Positions 55,393 through 64,000 of a stretch of 64,000 nt of DNA are shown here, piece by piece. Where the stretch lies: positions 806,001 to 870,000 of the forward strand of contig NZ_VWWO01000001.1 of the NCBI RefSeq assembly GCF_011752935.1, read 5' to 3'. This DNA is from Chitinophaga sp. Cy-1792 (GTDB lineage: Bacteria > Bacteroidota > Bacteroidia > Chitinophagales > Chitinophagaceae). Made by a program: the position numbers and the translations under genes. The notes below the pieces were generated by a model. It was not told where the DNA came from and made no database searches. It was given only the letters and a program-made list of their open reading frames with translations. Positions within the stretch are counted from its first letter, which is position 1, and each line of letters starts with the position of its first letter.

Positions 55393-55788
55393 TTATTGTT
55401 CGTAACAATCGTAGTTACGCTGACGATAAATTTTGCCGTCCCGAAACTCAATTATAGTGCAAATAAACGCTTTCATTACCTGTCCGCGGCGAAATTTTCC
55501 TGCATCCACACCAATTTCTCCGGTCCATTTAGCTTCTACCACCAGTGTATTTCCGTTTTCAAATGCCTTCAGCACGCTGTAGTGCTGCGATTTGAGTATC
55601 AGCTTTGTAGTGGCCATACTCTCCATAATAACATCAAAATTCCGTTGTTTGATATCATTAGACATCTGATTGGGGTATTCCGTCTGGATGATATTTGGAT
55701 GAAATATCCTGGCAAATTCAGCAGCATCTGCTGAAAAATGTTCCAGTAGCTGAAAATATTTATAAACTACCGCCAGTTTTTCGTCCAT
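55393..55788 (-). CDS. NTF2-like / SnoaL-type protein
   Basis: 131 aa, soluble, with the NTF2-like pattern: YKYFQLLEHFSADAAEFARIF, HPNIIQTEYPN and a C-terminal sheet VVEAKWTGEIG and IIEFRDGKIYRQRNYDC. In this superfamily the pocket may hold a small ligand or an active site; no catalytic residues can be named. It differs clearly from the NTF2-like gene at 19277. First gene of the apparent NTF2-lipoprotein-nrtR transcript. Confidence 0.8.
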   Translation of the reverse strand: MDEKLAVVYKYFQLLEHFSADAAEFARIFHPNIIQTEYPNQMSNDIKQRNFDVIMESMATTKLILKSQHYSVLKAFENGNTLVVEAKWTGEIGVDAGKFRRGQVMKAFICTIIEFRDGKIYRQRNYDCYEQ

Positions 55789-55901
55789 TCAGGATTTTAA
55801 TTACGAATTACAAATTACACAATAGCCGTCAGTGCATCAAGTGATGATGCAAACAAATTGCGAATTTATAAAATTCGTTTTTATATCAGCATCAGCTGCA
55901 A

Positions 55902-57251
55902 TTATTTGATGGCAGCTGTAGTAGGTTCAGGAGTGTTGGAAAAGGCCAGTTTGTCCTTTCCATCGGTCTTGTCTATCAGGTCGTAAACGACTTTCATGAC
56001 CGTCAAAGTGCCTTCGTAGTTGATTTTATCGGCGCTGTCGCCGCTTTTATGATAATCTTCTCTACCGGTAAAGAAAAAGAGTACAGGAATATTTTTTCTA
56101 TAGAAAGATGTATGATCAGAAGGGCCTATACCGCTTGGATCATATACGATTTTCGTTTCTTTTGCACTTCCCTGGAGCAATGCTGCCCAGGAAGGGCTGG
56201 TTCCTACCCCGCCGATCTGGAGGCCATTGGAGGGGTCCAGCTTACCGACCATGTCCAGGTTTATCATATAGTTTACCTGTCCGAGGTTGATGGGGCTATT
56301 GGCAGCCAGGTACCTGGAGCCGCTGCATTCCTGCTCGTTGCCGGAGAAGGCCACGAACAGGTAATTGCTGTTATGCAGCTTGGAAGCTTTCACCTGGCGG
56401 GCGATTTCCAGCAATGCCGCGATGCCGCTGGCATTGTCGTTGGCGCCGTTATACAGTACTTTACTATCTTCCTGTAAATCTTCTCCAAAACCTAAATGGT
56501 CATAATGGGCGCCGATAATCACTGTACGGGCAGCATTATTATCGATATAGCCGATCACGTTGACGCCTGATTGTTTTACCGGCTGCAGGGCAATGTGCAT
56601 ATTGATCAGGAAGCTGTTGGCGTCATCGTCTGCCAGTTGCCTGCTGATGTCCGGAGCCACCCATACTGCCGGGATGGCTGCTGCGGGCGTTTTTTGCTGT
56701 AGCCATGCGCTGACTTCAGCAGGTTTTTCCTTTCCGTTATAGAAGATAACGGCTGTTGCGCCGGATTTGGCTGCGGTAGCGGTTTCCTGCTGATAGAGGT
56801 CCAGACTTGTCTTGTATTTATTGCTGTCGATCTCCGCAACATTCACGAGCCAGATATTTTCCGGTTCATTGGCTTGTGGCAAAACTTCCCCTTTTGCGGC
56901 TGTTTGTGCTGAAAAAGGCAACGGAATATACTGGGCGCCGGTGGTAAGCTGATGGTGATTCAGCTCAAAAGCGCACGCAGGAGCGGGTTCCATTCCTTCT
57001 TTTACGGTAAATGTTTGCAGGAAGCCGTCAGTCCCTTTAGGGATAAGCCCTATCTGTTGCATTTGAGATACAATGTATTCAGCTGCCAGCCGCTCGCCCG
57101 GAGCACCTGTACGGCGTCCTTCCAGCTTATCACTGCTGAGATAATTGATGTGCAGTTGCAGGTTTGTCAGGGTTTTTCGGTCACTCTTCTTCTGCGCATT
57201 TACATACATGGTAGTAACTACCAATGGTAACAGCCAGGTTATCTTTTTCAC
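55902..57251 (-). CDS. M28-family zinc aminopeptidase, exported
   Basis: Secreted or periplasmic metallopeptidase of 449 aa. Signal peptide ITWLLPLVVTTMYVNAQ. Two-zinc site in order: H249-x-D251 in AHYDHLG, the bridging D272 in NGANDNASG, Glu in FSGNEQECSG, a later Asp in NLDMVG and His in SDHTSFYRK. A PA-like insert (about 130-220) precedes the catalytic domain, as in many M28 proteins. Family members release N-terminal amino acids from peptides. A TAATTTTG box sits just upstream of the start. Confidence 0.93.
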   Translation of the reverse strand: MKKITWLLPLVVTTMYVNAQKKSDRKTLTNLQLHINYLSSDKLEGRRTGAPGERLAAEYIVSQMQQIGLIPKGTDGFLQTFTVKEGMEPAPACAFELNHHQLTTGAQYIPLPFSAQTAAKGEVLPQANEPENIWLVNVAEIDSNKYKTSLDLYQQETATAAKSGATAVIFYNGKEKPAEVSAWLQQKTPAAAIPAVWVAPDISRQLADDDANSFLINMHIALQPVKQSGVNVIGYIDNNAARTVIIGAHYDHLGFGEDLQEDSKVLYNGANDNASGIAALLEIARQVKASKLHNSNYLFVAFSGNEQECSGSRYLAANSPINLGQVNYMINLDMVGKLDPSNGLQIGGVGTSPSWAALLQGSAKETKIVYDPSGIGPSDHTSFYRKNIPVLFFFTGREDYHKSGDSADKINYEGTLTVMKVVYDLIDKTDGKDKLAFSNTPEPTTAAIK

Positions 57252-57276
57252 AGCAAAACAGTTTTGGGTGTGAATG

Positions 57277-57284
57277 CAAAATTA
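57277..57284 (-). promoter_or_regulatory. Candidate -7 box for the M28 peptidase
   Basis: TAATTTTG on the minus strand, exact to TAnnTTTG, giving a leader of about 19 nt. No clear -33 box. Confidence 0.45.
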
Positions 57285-57425
57285 CGGATTACCCTTCACC
57301 AATAAGGAATTTCATGCCAGAACTTTTTACTATTTCGTTGTATTTTAGGTATTTATAATATATTGATTTAGTCTGCTGAAAGTCATCTGTCTATATCTGT
57401 CTGGCGTTGGTACGATCCAAAATGC

Positions 57426-57433
57426 TATTTTTG
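57426..57433 (+). promoter_or_regulatory. Candidate -7 box for gcvT
   Basis: TATTTTTG, exact to TAnnTTTG, 20 bp before the gcvT start. The -33 TTTG is lacking (only GTTG with a short 16-bp spacer). Confidence 0.42.
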
Positions 57434-57453
57434 CCGCGTTTTAAAAAATAAGT

Positions 57454-58542
57454 ATGAAAAACACGCCTTTTACAGAAAAGCACATTGCGTTGGGTGCTAA
57501 AATGGCTGCATTCGCAGGTTACAACATGCCAATATCATACACAGGTATTAACGACGAACATCAGGCTGTCCGCACCAATGCCGGTGTGTTTGATGTGAGT
57601 CACATGGGCGAGTTTATTTTAAAAGGAGAAAATGCGTTGGACCTGATCCAGCGTGTTACCAGCAATGATGCCTCCAAACTGACAGCGGGTAAAGCGCAGT
57701 ACAGCTGCCTGCCTAACGATGAAGGTGGTATTGTGGACGACTTACTGGTATACTGCATTGAGCCAGACAATGTGTATATGCTGGTAGTAAATGCAAGCAA
57801 TATCGAAAAAGACTGGAACAGAATCAGCCAGTTCAACACCAAAAACGTTGAGATGCACAACATCTCCGACAAAACTGCGCTGCTGGCGATCCAGGGCCCT
57901 AATGCTACCAGCATGCTCCAGCCACTGACGGAAGTAGACCTGGTAAACCTGAAATACTACACTTTCGCTAAAGGCGAATTTGCAGGTGTTCCAAACGTAA
58001 TTATCAGCGCTACCGGCTATACCGGCGCTGGTGGTATCGAAATCTATTTTGAAGACAAAGATGGCGCTGCAGATAAAATCTGGAATGCACTCTTTGAAGT
58101 AGGTGGACCTAAAGGCCTGAAACCTATTGGTTTAGGTGCCCGTGATACCCTGCGTCTGGAAATGGGCTTCTGCCTCTATGGTAATGATATCGACGACCGT
58201 ACCTCTCCAATGGAAGCTGGTCTGGGATGGATTACCAAATTTACCAAAGACTTCCCTTCCCGTGCTATCTTTGAAGCACAGAAAGCAAATGGCGTTGAAC
58301 AGAAACTGGTAGGTTTTGAAATGGTGGACAAGGGTATTCCCCGTCACGATTACGAAATCAAAGATGCAGCAGGTAATGTTATCGGTCGTGTAACTTCCGG
58401 TACACAGTCTCCTTCTATGCAGAAAGCCATTGGCCTGGGTTATGTAAAAACTCCTTTTGCAGGCCTGGACAGCGATATCTACATTGCCGTTAGAGATAAA
58501 TCCCTGAAGGCAAAAGTGGTAAAAGTGCCTTTTCTGGGATAA
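57454..58542 (+). CDS. gcvT: Aminomethyltransferase GcvT (glycine cleavage T protein)
   Basis: Transfers the methylene group from GcvH-bound aminomethyl to tetrahydrofolate, releasing ammonia. The 362-aa protein has typical blocks: [31 protein letters not shown] (folate pocket), [19 protein letters not shown] with DDLLVY, then [26 protein letters not shown] and the C-terminal [12 protein letters not shown]. Gene length and order are normal. gcvH and gcvP are not in the window, as is common in Bacteroidota. Confidence 0.97.
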   Translation: MKNTPFTEKHIALGAKMAAFAGYNMPISYTGINDEHQAVRTNAGVFDVSHMGEFILKGENALDLIQRVTSNDASKLTAGKAQYSCLPNDEGGIVDDLLVYCIEPDNVYMLVVNASNIEKDWNRISQFNTKNVEMHNISDKTALLAIQGPNATSMLQPLTEVDLVNLKYYTFAKGEFAGVPNVIISATGYTGAGGIEIYFEDKDGAADKIWNALFEVGGPKGLKPIGLGARDTLRLEMGFCLYGNDIDDRTSPMEAGLGWITKFTKDFPSRAIFEAQKANGVEQKLVGFEMVDKGIPRHDYEIKDAAGNVIGRVTSGTQSPSMQKAIGLGYVKTPFAGLDSDIYIAVRDKSLKAKVVKVPFLG

Positions 58543-58656
58543 GTAAAATATTCGGCCAGGCTATAGGAATATGAATAGCCGGTTAAAGTTATTAATTTCG
58601 GTGCCTGGAAAAACTATTTTTCCGGGTACCGGAATTTTTATAATTATACCATATCT

Positions 58657-59130
58657 ATGCCCACTATTCATCTGACAACCGTGATCCATGCCCCACGGGA
58701 AAGGGTTTTTGACCTGAGCCGTAGCATTACACTCCATAAAAAAAGTATGGAGCATACCAGAGAGGAGCCAATTAAAGGCAAAACCAGTGGTTTGATTTCC
58801 TTGGGGGAATCAGTCACCTGGCAGGCCCGCCATCTGGGAAAACTCAGGCAACTGACAACTAAAATTACCCAGATGTCTGCCATAGAACATTTTTGTGATG
58901 AGATGACGGAAGGGGATTTTACCTCCATGAAGCATGATCACTTTTTTAAAGAGATAGAGAATGGTACTGTGATGATAGATCTGATGGAATTTGGTACCCC
59001 TTATGGCTGGTTAGGCCGTATGGTAGAGCGATTTTATCTGCTGCAATACATGACGAAGCTCCTGAGTCTTCGCAACGATACAATTAAGGAATATGCGGAA
59101 ACAGACAAGTGGAGAGTGATCCTTGATTAA
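58657..59130 (+). CDS. SRPBCC-fold (START-like) protein
   Basis: 157 aa, soluble, with the helix-grip pattern of the SRPBCC superfamily: a long N-terminal strand and helix (VIHAPRERVFDLSRSITLHK), beta-hairpin LISLGESVTWQARHLG, and a C-terminal helix (MVERFYLLQYMTKLLSLRND). Relatives bind hydrophobic ligands or act as cyclases; no function can be assigned here. It is followed by comB with 16 bp between, suggesting one transcript. Confidence 0.8.
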   Translation: MPTIHLTTVIHAPRERVFDLSRSITLHKKSMEHTREEPIKGKTSGLISLGESVTWQARHLGKLRQLTTKITQMSAIEHFCDEMTEGDFTSMKHDHFFKEIENGTVMIDLMEFGTPYGWLGRMVERFYLLQYMTKLLSLRNDTIKEYAETDKWRVILD

Positions 59131-59146
59131 AGAAAAACGTAACTGA

Positions 59147-59878
59147 ATGACAGAAAGCAACAAACCCAGCCTGGAAGTATGTTTATCTCCGGCTCTACTG
59201 CATCTTTATGATGTAAAAAACAGCATTGTAGTAATTATTGACGTACTGCGTGCTACCTCTACGATCTGTACTGCTTTGTACAATGGCGCCGCGAAGGTTA
59301 TCCCGGTGGCCTCTGTAGAAGAATGTGTCAACATCGGACGCGCCATTGGCGGCATCACTGCCGGCGAACGCGATGGAAAAGTGGCGGAAGGCCTGGTACA
59401 TGGCAACTCCCCTTTTGAATACCCCAGAGATTTTATTGAAGGTAAAACATTGGTACTCACCACTACCAATGGTACAAAATTGCTGCACATGGCAAAAGAT
59501 GCCATCCAGATAGTGACCGGCTCCTTCCCGAATATCACCGCAGTATGCGACTACCTCATATCCCAGGGACAAAACGTAATCCTTGGCTGCGCCGCCTGGA
59601 AAGACAGGGTAAACCTCGAAGATACCCTCTTCGCCGGTGCTGTGGTTAGCCGTATTAAATCCCATTTTGACATCAACTGTGACTCCGCGATTGCTGCAGA
59701 AACCCTGTACAACGCTGCTCAAGGGGATATCTATACCTTTATGAAGCAGGCCTCACACTACAAACGCCTGTCTAAATACAACCTGGAAAAAGATATTGAA
59801 TATTGCCTGACTGCCGACGGTGCGAACGTATTGCCGTTGTTTAAGAACGGAGAACTGGTGGCAGAACCCATCGTTTAA
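59147..59878 (+). CDS. comB: ComB-family 2-phosphosulfolactate phosphatase
   Basis: Predicted to hydrolyse 2-phosphosulfolactate to sulfolactate. The 243-aa protein shows VVIIDVLRATSTICTALYNGA, GITAGERDGKVAEGLVHGNSPFE (possible substrate loop), LTTTNGTKLLHMA and the C-terminal YCLTADGANVLPLF. ComB is a coenzyme M step in methanogens, but the other genes of that pathway are absent, so in this Bacteroidota host the substrate may differ (for example sulfonate metabolism). Closed by a strong terminator. Confidence 0.88.
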   Translation: MTESNKPSLEVCLSPALLHLYDVKNSIVVIIDVLRATSTICTALYNGAAKVIPVASVEECVNIGRAIGGITAGERDGKVAEGLVHGNSPFEYPRDFIEGKTLVLTTTNGTKLLHMAKDAIQIVTGSFPNITAVCDYLISQGQNVILGCAAWKDRVNLEDTLFAGAVVSRIKSHFDINCDSAIAAETLYNAAQGDIYTFMKQASHYKRLSKYNLEKDIEYCLTADGANVLPLFKNGELVAEPIV

Positions 59879-59935
59879 GGCCCTTTGGGCGGTTTACAGC
59901 CAGTCTGGAATATTATTTTTTTATAAACCTTCGTT

Positions 59936-59970
59936 AAAAAGGCTGCCGGAATTACCGGCAGCCTTTTTTT
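59936..59970 (+). terminator. Terminator after comB
   Basis: Stem GGCTGCCGG / CCGGCAGCC with loop AATTA, preceded by A residues and followed by seven T residues. Lies in the 309-bp gap before the helicase gene. Confidence 0.9.
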
Positions 59971-60090
59971 GTTTACCTTAATTTTAATGATAATCAGTGT
60001 GTTTAGAATGCTCTTTTTTACTTATTTTTAAAGAAAAGATATGTTATCGGAGATGGGCAGATGACCTTTTTTCATTAGGGATTTTCTGCT

Positions 60091-60098
60091 TACTTTTG
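60091..60098 (+). promoter_or_regulatory. Candidate -7 box for the SNF2 helicase gene
   Basis: TACTTTTG, exact to TAnnTTTG, with a TTTTTT tract about 18 bp upstream that may serve as a -33 element. It gives an about 85-nt leader before the ATG at 60188. Confidence 0.42.
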
Positions 60099-60187
60099 TG
60101 GATTGCCTTTTTGCCAGTCGCCGATGACTTTTTTTTCTTACTTTAACCCTTCGGCTGGTAAAATAAAAGCTGGCAACAAGAGATAGT

Positions 60188-63100
60188 ATGTCGCTACCCC
60201 ATTTGCTCAAATATGTTTATAACAACGGCACTGATGAAGTGATCCGCAGGGGGAAGCGTATATTTTCTACCGGTGGTGTCGAATTAATTGAGGCAGACCC
60301 GGTATTAAAATCAGCTACCTTCCGCGTGAAGAGCGACACTCATGCCAATTTTTACCGTGTATCTATCAATAAATATGGTGATACATCAGGTATGTCCATC
60401 CGCTGCCAATGTCCTTATAACCTTGGAGACATTTGTCGTCACGAGGCAGCCGCCCTTTTCCAACTCCAGGAAATGCTGGACAAAAATCAGTTCGAAAGCT
60501 TCGATACACAGTTCGATCAGCAGCATACGCTGATCAAAATGAAGTCGATCGACCTCAAAACCATTAAACTGCTTACCTCTGGCGGTATATTCGCCAACGC
60601 AGAAAAGCTGGCTAAAGAACATCCCGCAAAAATCATCTCCGCAAAAGATGAAAAAGTGGAAGCTGTTATCAAGGTAGGCAAAGAGGAATTTCCTTTAATC
60701 ATCCAACGCAATGAAGAACGGTTCTTCGATACGCATTGTACCTGTGATGAAACGGAACATGCCCTCTGTGTTCATAAAACCGCCCTGTTCCTGCAGCTGC
60801 TGCAAAAACACGGGCCGTTCTACTTCGATACACTCCGTAACTGGGATAAAGAGAAAAATAAGCTCCTCTCCCTCTACGGCTACTCCCTCAGCGATGACCT
60901 GGAAGGTAAATTTACCTTTACCTATACCGATGGGAAACCTTTCCTGCGCGTATTAGACCCAAGCATCAAAAGAGTAGATGGCACCACCATCGGCAGACAG
61001 CAGGCTCCGGCCCCCGCCCCCGCTGATGAAACTATCACCGCAACACAGCGTCTGGCAACGGTTTTCAATGCCAACGAAACATTATATCCTTACTTCCGCC
61101 TGGACCTCGTTTCCGGTGAGGTAAACGATGAGCAAACCGCCTTCGTTTCCCTCGCCAGCAAACTGGACTTATCCAAATATGTGGATTTCTACCAGTTCAA
61201 GGAAAAAGACAGGGAACTGATCGCACCCGTGCGTAAGCTCCAGAACGCAGAAGTAAGCAAATTCCTCAGCAAAAATTCTCCTTTTGCCGGTATATGGGAA
61301 AATATTACCCACGAAAATGCAGAAGAACTGCCCACCGAAACAAAAGAATTAATGCTGGAATATCTCCACCCTAAACTGGCCAAACTGTTTCCGCAAATGG
61401 CCGAACAGGGACTGATATTCCTCTTGCCAAACAGACAGGCATTCAAGACTAAAAGCCTTGTCCCTGTTCAGTTAGGCGCCGAACGCCTTCGCCTGATCAT
61501 CAAAACACGTACTACTGCTTCCAACGTGGAAATAGAATGCTACGTGTCCATAGAAGGGGAAGAAGTCAACGTTTCCCGCAATGAATGGGAAAGTCCGTTG
61601 CTGTTCCTGCACCAGAACGTAGTATATATGTTCGAAAATCCGCAGGACTCCTTACATGTTGAGTTATTCCGTCAGAATAATAAACTGAAAATTCCTACGA
61701 AGGAATGGCCGGTATATCTTAAAGATTACCTGCTGCCAATGAGCCGCCAGTACGATATCCAATTCGATACCGGCCTCCTGGCGGAAGTGCACGACATCAA
61801 ACCCGAAGCACGTGTTTACCTGAAAGAAATGGGTGAAACCTTCATTATCCAGCCTGGATTCGCCTACCGCGGACAGGAAGTAGAATGGAATGATGAAAGT
61901 AAAATCACCGTTCAGGAAGGCAATAAGGTAATCGTTATCCACCGCAACAAGGAAGCAGAAGACGAGTTTGTAGCCAAACTCCGTACGCTGCATACCAACT
62001 TTGCACAGATAGATAATAACAACTATTTCTACCTGCGCGCCAAAGAAGCACTGAAAAACAACTGGTTCTTCCTTTTCTTCGACGCACTGAAAGAAATGGA
62101 TGTCAGGGTATTCGGCTTCGATAACCTGCGGAATTTCAAATTCAGTTCCCATAAGCCGGTAACCAATCTGCAGATCAGCTCCGGCATCGACTGGTTTGAT
62201 GCTCAGATTGAAGTATTGTATGGCGATCAGCGTGTATCTATCAAGGATATTAAATCTGCACTCGCCAATAAACAAAACTATGTGCAGCTGGCCGATGGCA
62301 GCCTGGGGCTGCTGCCGGAAGAATGGCTCCGCAAATATTCCCTGCTCTTCAAAGTTGGGGAAGAAAAGGATAAAGGTCTTAAACTCAGTAAATATAACTT
62401 CTCCGTTATCGATGAACTCTATGAGTTTATTGATGATGAAGCGGTAGTAATTGAACTGGAACAGAAACGTAAAAAGCTGTTGCAGTTTGATGAGATACGG
62501 AACATCGCATTGCCGGAAAACCTGCATGCAAAACTGCGTCCTTACCAGGAAAGCGGCTTCCAGTGGCTCAACTACCTCGACGAGATCAAATGGGGCGGTA
62601 TCCTGGCTGATGACATGGGTCTTGGTAAAACCATCCAGGCACTCACCTTCATCCAGTATTACAAAAATAAACACGGCCATTGTACCACACTGGTAGTGTG
62701 CCCTACCACCCTGATTTATAACTGGGAAAATGAGATCAGGAAGTTCACACCGGAAATAACACATCATATTCACCACGGTCCTACCCGACTCAAAACCGCG
62801 GAAGAACTGGGTCAATTTGATATTATCATTACCACCTACGGTACTTTGCGCAGTGATGTGCAGCTGCTGATGAAACTTGAATTCGATTATGTTGTACTCG
62901 ATGAGTCGCAGGCAATCAAGAACCCGCAGTCTAAAGTTACCAAAGCCGCACAGCTGTTACATACCAAAAACAGGCTGGCGCTGAGTGGTACCCCGATGCA
63001 GAACAATACCTTCGACATCTATGCACAGATGAACTTCCTGAACCCGGGTATGCTGGGTAGTGTAGACTTCTTCCGTAACGAGTTTGCAACGCCTATCGAT

Positions 63101-63922
63101 AAATTCCAGGATGAGGAAAGAAAAGAACATCTGCGTAAGCTGATATATCCGTTTATTCTTCGCCGTACCAAAGAACAGGTGGCGAAAGAATTACCGGAAA
63201 AAATTGAAACAGTTATTTTCTGTGAGATGGACGCGGAACAACGCCATATCTATGATGCGTACCGTAACAGCTATCGTTCTAAAATCCTTGGTGTTATTGA
63301 AGATCAGGGTATGGAACGTTCACAGCTGACCATCCTGCAAGGTTTGATGAAACTGCGTCAGATCTGTGATAGCCCGGCTATCCTGAATGATACCGAGCAG
63401 TATCCAAACCATTCTGTAAAACTGCATGAGCTTACCCGCGAAATCGCTGAAAATATCGGTAACCACAAGGTGCTGGTATTCTCTCAGTTCCTGGGTATGC
63501 TGGGGCTCATCAAAGAGCGCCTGCAACATCTGAAAATTCCTTTCGAATATTTTGATGGTAGCACGTCTACAATGGACCGTGAAAAAGCCATTCAGAATTT
63601 CCAGGGAAATGATGAGTGCCGTGTATTCCTGATTTCACTGAAAGCTGGTGGTGTGGGTCTTAACCTTACCGCGGCGGATTACGTATACATCGTAGATCCA
63701 TGGTGGAACCCGGCGGTAGAACAGCAGGCCATTGACCGTACGCACCGTATCGGACAAACGAAAAATATCTTCGCTTATCGTATGATCTGTAAAGATACCG
63801 TAGAGGAAAAAATCCTGCAGTTACAGGAAAGAAAGAAATCGCTGGTGAAAGAAATCATTGCTGATGATAACGGCTTCGTGAAGAAACTCACTAAAGAAGA
63901 CGTGCTGTATCTCTTCAGCTAA
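60188..63922 (+). CDS. SNF2-family DNA-dependent ATPase with two SWIM zinc fingers
   Basis: 1244-aa protein of the bacterial Swi2/Snf2 group. N-terminal SWIM zinc finger 1: C73-x-C75-x7-C83-x-H85 (CQCPYNLGDICRH). A second finger with the same spacing follows at C184-x-C186-x7-C194-x-H196 (CTCDETEHALCVH). A long central region (about 220-770) has no recognised domain. The C-terminal helicase core has Walker A ADDMGLGKTIQ (K814), DESQ at about 905, SGTPMQNN, and motif VI QAIDRTHRIGQ. It probably translocates on DNA to remodel complexes; the partner is unknown. Confidence 0.93.
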   Translation: MSLPHLLKYVYNNGTDEVIRRGKRIFSTGGVELIEADPVLKSATFRVKSDTHANFYRVSINKYGDTSGMSIRCQCPYNLGDICRHEAAALFQLQEMLDKNQFESFDTQFDQQHTLIKMKSIDLKTIKLLTSGGIFANAEKLAKEHPAKIISAKDEKVEAVIKVGKEEFPLIIQRNEERFFDTHCTCDETEHALCVHKTALFLQLLQKHGPFYFDTLRNWDKEKNKLLSLYGYSLSDDLEGKFTFTYTDGKPFLRVLDPSIKRVDGTTIGRQQAPAPAPADETITATQRLATVFNANETLYPYFRLDLVSGEVNDEQTAFVSLASKLDLSKYVDFYQFKEKDRELIAPVRKLQNAEVSKFLSKNSPFAGIWENITHENAEELPTETKELMLEYLHPKLAKLFPQMAEQGLIFLLPNRQAFKTKSLVPVQLGAERLRLIIKTRTTASNVEIECYVSIEGEEVNVSRNEWESPLLFLHQNVVYMFENPQDSLHVELFRQNNKLKIPTKEWPVYLKDYLLPMSRQYDIQFDTGLLAEVHDIKPEARVYLKEMGETFIIQPGFAYRGQEVEWNDESKITVQEGNKVIVIHRNKEAEDEFVAKLRTLHTNFAQIDNNNYFYLRAKEALKNNWFFLFFDALKEMDVRVFGFDNLRNFKFSSHKPVTNLQISSGIDWFDAQIEVLYGDQRVSIKDIKSALANKQNYVQLADGSLGLLPEEWLRKYSLLFKVGEEKDKGLKLSKYNFSVIDELYEFIDDEAVVIELEQKRKKLLQFDEIRNIALPENLHAKLRPYQESGFQWLNYLDEIKWGGILADDMGLGKTIQALTFIQYYKNKHGHCTTLVVCPTTLIYNWENEIRKFTPEITHHIHHGPTRLKTAEELGQFDIIITTYGTLRSDVQLLMKLEFDYVVLDESQAIKNPQSKVTKAAQLLHTKNRLALSGTPMQNNTFDIYAQMNFLNPGMLGSVDFFRNEFATPIDKFQDEERKEHLRKLIYPFILRRTKEQVAKELPEKIETVIFCEMDAEQRHIYDAYRNSYRSKILGVIEDQGMERSQLTILQGLMKLRQICDSPAILNDTEQYPNHSVKLHELTREIAENIGNHKVLVFSQFLGMLGLIKERLQHLKIPFEYFDGSTSTMDREKAIQNFQGNDECRVFLISLKAGGVGLNLTAADYVYIVDPWWNPAVEQQAIDRTHRIGQTKNIFAYRMICKDTVEEKILQLQERKKSLVKEIIADDNGFVKKLTKEDVLYLFS

Positions 63923-63937
63923 TAATATTTACAATGA

Positions 63938-63987
63938 AAAAAGGAAAGTTGATAGTGGCTTAGGCTGTTATCAACTTTCCTTTTTTT
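63938..63987 (+). terminator. Terminator after the SNF2 helicase gene
   Basis: Stem GGAAAGTTGATA / TATCAACTTTCC with a 14-nt loop, followed by a T run. Begins 16 bp after the stop. Confidence 0.88.
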
Positions 63988-64000
63988 ATTATACCATAGC

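Noticed and set aside
60028..60210. Short basic minus-strand frame (60 aa) before the SNF2 gene
   Set aside because: Overlaps the start of the helicase gene and its likely promoter; no conserved feature. The basic composition follows from T-rich DNA on the plus strand.
61664..62815. Minus-strand frame of 383 aa inside the SNF2 gene
   Set aside because: Shadow of the helicase coding sequence; composition is atypical and no motif is present.

Overview
The window looks like chromosome of a Bacteroidota member, most likely Chitinophagaceae and Chitinophaga-like. The basis is three SusC/SusD pairs (one with an N-terminal STN domain behind an ECF sigma/FecR pair), many short lipoproteins with a lipobox, a DUF6377 regulator, and recurring TAnnTTTG boxes of the Bacteroidota promoter type in front of genes. 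I saw no rRNA, tRNA, CRISPR array, insertion sequence or phage genes. The left edge cuts a possible small gene.

Layout. 1-4.6 kb: small hypotheticals, a GT2 glycosyltransferase, a flavin amine oxidase and a DUF6624 lipoprotein. 4.6-9.9 kb: polysaccharide or nutrient uptake locus 1 (SusC plus SusD-like_2 lipoprotein, with a small ORF upstream). 10-11.5 kb: a membrane protein and a Tat-type metallo-beta-lactamase-fold hydrolase. 12-19.2 kb: locus 2, ECF sigma, FecR, STN-SusC and SusD, with no catabolic enzyme. 19.3-20.7 kb: NTF2-like and AraC genes. 20.8-30 kb: locus 3, the DUF6377 membrane-spanning regulator, SusC, SusD and a GH31 glycosidase, the best candidate for an alpha-glycoside utilisation locus. 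30-31.7 kb: NlpE-like and phytase-like esterase genes. 31.7-32.1 kb: a gene-free stretch with repeated TGTTC motifs and a probable small transcript.

32.1-38.4 kb is a complete-looking thiamine operon (thiS-thiC-thiE2-thiD-thiE-thiG-thiH) behind a clear TPP riboswitch, but without thiF. 38.4-43.2 kb holds a lipocalin, a small membrane protein, a sterol-desaturase-like enzyme, dnaN and a PLP aminotransferase followed by three stacked hairpins. 43.6-50.6 kb is an efflux operon led by two tandem TetR genes, then TolC, membrane-fusion protein and RND pump. 50.7-55.8 kb holds a glycosyltransferase and an NAD salvage module: nrtR, then nadM-nadV behind a promoter bracketed by two near-identical palindromes. 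55.9-63.9 kb holds an M28 peptidase, gcvT, an SRPBCC protein, a ComB homologue and a SNF2 helicase with two SWIM zinc fingers.

No wholly new multi-gene system is obvious. The most rewarding signals are non-coding: the NrtR-type operator pair around the nadM promoter, the TGTTC clusters with an apparent small RNA at about 31.7-32.05 kb, the palindromic hairpin stack at 43.3 kb and the intercistronic hairpins in locus 3. All functional statements rest on reading motifs by eye; no database search was possible.
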